This document shows positions 62,402 through 64,000 of a stretch of DNA of 64,000 nucleotides, in pieces. The notes below the pieces were generated by a model. The model had not been told where the DNA came from. It was given only the letters and a program-made list of their open reading frames with translations, and did no database searches. Positions within the stretch are counted from its first letter, which is position 1. Each line of letters opens with the position of its first letter. Both the position numbers and the translations under genes were made by a program. This stretch comes from Mesorhizobium sp. ORS 3324 (GTDB lineage Bacteria > Pseudomonadota > Alphaproteobacteria > Rhizobiales > Rhizobiaceae): contig LM655204.1 in NCBI GenBank assembly GCA_000824825.2, forward strand, positions 62,001 to 126,000. Reading direction: 5' to 3'.

Positions 62402-63772
62402 GTGGCAAGAAATCCCAAGCTCACCTTCATCGGCGCCGGCTCGACGGTGTTCATGAAGAACATCGTCGGCGACGTGCTGCAGCGGCCGGCGCTGTCCGGC
62501 GCAACCATCGCGCTGATGGACATCAACCCGCAGCGGCTGGAAGAAAGCGCCATCGTCGTCAACAAGCTGATCGCCACACTCGGCGTGAAGGCGAAGGCCG
62601 AGACCTATTCCGACCAGCGCAAGGCGCTCTCCGGCGCCGATTTCGTCGTCGTCGCCTTCCAGATCGGCGGCTATGAGCCCTGCACCGTCACCGACTTCGA
62701 GGTGCCGAAGAAATACGGCTTGCGCCAGACGATCGCCGACACGCTCGGCGTCGGCGGCATCATGCGCGGCCTGAGGACCGTGCCGCATCTGTGGAAGATC
62801 TGTGAGGACATGCTCGCCGTCTGTCCCGAGGCGATCATGCTGCAATATGTGAACCCGATGGCGATCAACACCTGGGCGATCGCCGAGAAATACCCCCAAA
62901 TCAAGCAGGTCGGGCTCTGCCATTCGGTGCAAGGCACGGCGATGGAACTGGCGCACGATCTCGACCTTCACTACGACGAGATCCGCTATCGCTCGGCCGG
63001 CATCAACCATATGGCCTTCTATCTCAAGTTCGAGCATCGCCAGCCGGACGGCTCCTATCGCGACCTCTATCCCGATCTCATCCGCGCCTATCGCGAGGGC
63101 CGCGCGCCGAAGCCCGGCTGGAATCCGCGTTGCCCGAACAAGGTGCGCTACGAAATGCTGACCCGGCTCGGCTATTTCGTCACCGAAAGCTCGGAGCATT
63201 TCGCCGAGTACACGCCCTACTTCATCAAGGATGGCCGCGCCGACCTGATCGAGAAATACGGCATTCCGCTGGATGAATATCCCAAGCGCTGCATCGAGCA
63301 GATCGAGGGCTGGAAGAAACAGGCAGAGGCCTACCGCTCCGCCGACCGCATCGAGGTGGCGCAGTCGAGGGAATATGCCTCGGAGATCATGAACTCGGTC
63401 TGGACCGGCGAGCCGTCGGTGATCTACGGCAATGTCCGCAACAATGGCTGCATCACCTCGCTGCCTTTCGACTGCGCCGCCGAGGTGCCGTGCCTGGTCG
63501 ATGCCTCCGGCATCCAGCCGACCTATATCGGGGACCTGCCGCCGCAGCTCACGGCGCTGATCCGGACCAACATCAATGTGCAGGAACTGACGGTGCGGGC
63601 GCTGATGAGCGAGAACCGCGAGCACATCTACCACGCGGCGATGATGGACCCGCACACCGCGGCCGAGCTCGACCTCGACCAGATCTGGTCGCTGATCGAC
63701 GACCTCATCGCCGCCCACGGCGACTGGCTGCCGGCCTGGGCGCGCAAGGGCGGCAGGAGCAAGGCCGCCTGA
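62402..63772 (+). CDS. GH4 alpha-galactosidase (MelA family)
   Basis: A 456-residue MelA-type enzyme. NAD site LTFIGAGSTVFMKNIVGDVL, NP motif LQYVNPMAINTWAIAEK, metal ligands in VGLCHSVQGTAMEL and the GINHMAFYLKF block. It is closer to E. coli MelA than the first GH4 gene. GTG start at 62402 with GGAGG seven bases upstream. Last gene of the locus, 20 bases after the ATPase gene. Confidence 0.92.
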   Translation: MARNPKLTFIGAGSTVFMKNIVGDVLQRPALSGATIALMDINPQRLEESAIVVNKLIATLGVKAKAETYSDQRKALSGADFVVVAFQIGGYEPCTVTDFEVPKKYGLRQTIADTLGVGGIMRGLRTVPHLWKICEDMLAVCPEAIMLQYVNPMAINTWAIAEKYPQIKQVGLCHSVQGTAMELAHDLDLHYDEIRYRSAGINHMAFYLKFEHRQPDGSYRDLYPDLIRAYREGRAPKPGWNPRCPNKVRYEMLTRLGYFVTESSEHFAEYTPYFIKDGRADLIEKYGIPLDEYPKRCIEQIEGWKKQAEAYRSADRIEVAQSREYASEIMNSVWTGEPSVIYGNVRNNGCITSLPFDCAAEVPCLVDASGIQPTYIGDLPPQLTALIRTNINVQELTVRALMSENREHIYHAAMMDPHTAAELDLDQIWSLIDDLIAAHGDWLPAWARKGGRSKAA

Positions 63773-63785
63773 TCACGTTTGTTTT

Positions 63786-63833
63786 GAGCAATTCCGGACG
63801 GAAAACCGCTACGCACTTTTCCTGGAATTGCTC
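63786..63833. repeat. Short intergenic palindrome at the purD 3' end
   Basis: GAGCAATTCC (63786-63795) and GGAATTGCTC (63824-63833) are perfect inverted repeats around a 28-base centre (GGACGGAAAACCGCTACGCA and on). The right arm reaches the purD stop codon. The motif is like short dispersed elements of Mesorhizobium and may also end the two converging transcripts. Confidence 0.65.
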
Positions 63834-64000
63834 AGACGCCGGCCTTCTCGCGCTCTACAGCGCGCCAGCCGATGTCGCGGCGGCAGAAGCCCTGCGGCCA
63901 GTCGATGCGGTCGAGCGCCGCATAAGCCTTCTTCTGCGCATCCGCGACTGTCGCGCCTAGCGCAGTGACGTTGAGCACGCGCCCGCCATTGGCGACCAGC
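63832..64000 (-). CDS. purD: Phosphoribosylamine-glycine ligase, C-terminal end (cut by window edge)
   Basis: Fifty-five C-terminal codons are visible on the minus strand, reading LVANGGRVLNVTALGATVAD and ending DIGWRAVEREKAGV and a stop at 63832. NGGRVLNVTALG is the C-terminal signature of PurD, the purine-pathway GAR synthetase (usually VLAVTALG). The rest lies beyond the window. Confidence 0.9.
   Translation of the reverse strand, partial: LVANGGRVLNVTALGATVADAQKKAYAALDRIDWPQGFCRRDIGWRAVEREKAGV

Overview
This window is a high-GC alphaproteobacterial chromosome segment, most likely from Mesorhizobium or a close relative in the Phyllobacteriaceae (Rhizobiales). The evidence is a CcrM-type methylase, an aa3 oxidase operon running on into SURF1-ispH-thrB-rnhA, the thrC / M16 peptidase / RimJ string, an FabI enoyl reductase, ThrB of the APH-like type, several rhizobial intergenic repeats, and an alpha-galactoside uptake locus like the agp locus of Sinorhizobium. 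Genus level is inferred; no rRNA gene is present to confirm it. I see no tRNA, rRNA, CRISPR array, prophage or insertion sequence.

Layout. 1-5140: DciA-like protein (cut by the window edge), mutY, two HAD phosphatases, ccrM and a lipoprotein. 5269-11486: thrC, an M16 peptidase, a RimJ-type acetyltransferase and a large membrane GGDEF-EAL protein whose GGDEF site is degenerate. 11746-14333: YqgE/AlgH, a DsbD-alpha-like secreted protein, a peroxiredoxin and a DUF2938 membrane protein. 14337-15605 is a small decayed or acquired patch: a ParD/ParE pair lying between the intact 3' end of the DUF2938 gene and a second, diverged copy of that 3' end, followed by a histidine-phosphatase pseudogene. 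15640-24723 is one long minus-strand run, ctaC-ctaD-ctaB-coxF-ctaG-ctaE-DUF983-SURF1-ispH-thrB-rnhA, joining terminal oxidase biogenesis to isoprenoid and threonine synthesis.

25053-34449: an IalB-like protein, tldD, an AbrB/PIN toxin-antitoxin pair with a palindromic operator, a BTLCP-family protein, a secreted 909-residue caspase-fold protein that has lost its catalytic cysteine and carries a repeat-rich tail, an rRNA methyltransferase pair (RlmD-like and TlyA), a GFA protein and a small secreted protein. 34601-43731: dxs, pirin, DUF2277, xseB, an HDAC-family hydrolase, bluB behind a cobalamin riboswitch, a membrane protein, ribB with a zinc-ligand-less GTP cyclohydrolase II domain, and aroC whose last codons are built from a heptamer repeat. 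43984-53701: DUF1344, phosphatase, fabI, a DnaJ-family protein, pdxH, enoyl-CoA hydratase and acyl-CoA dehydrogenase genes, then a low-GC islet with a possible RusA-like gene and a GH25 lysozyme-like protein.

53709-63772 is a coherent catabolic locus: an AraC regulator divergent from GH4 glycosidase, periplasmic binding protein, two permeases, a double-ATPase ABC protein and a second GH4 enzyme. Together they should import and cleave alpha-galactosides such as melibiose and raffinose. The window closes in the 3' end of purD. The most unusual items are the gene-3'-end duplication around the ParD/ParE pair, the cysteine-less caspase-fold protein, the inverted heptamer arrays that form the end of aroC, and the low-GC possible nuclease gene.
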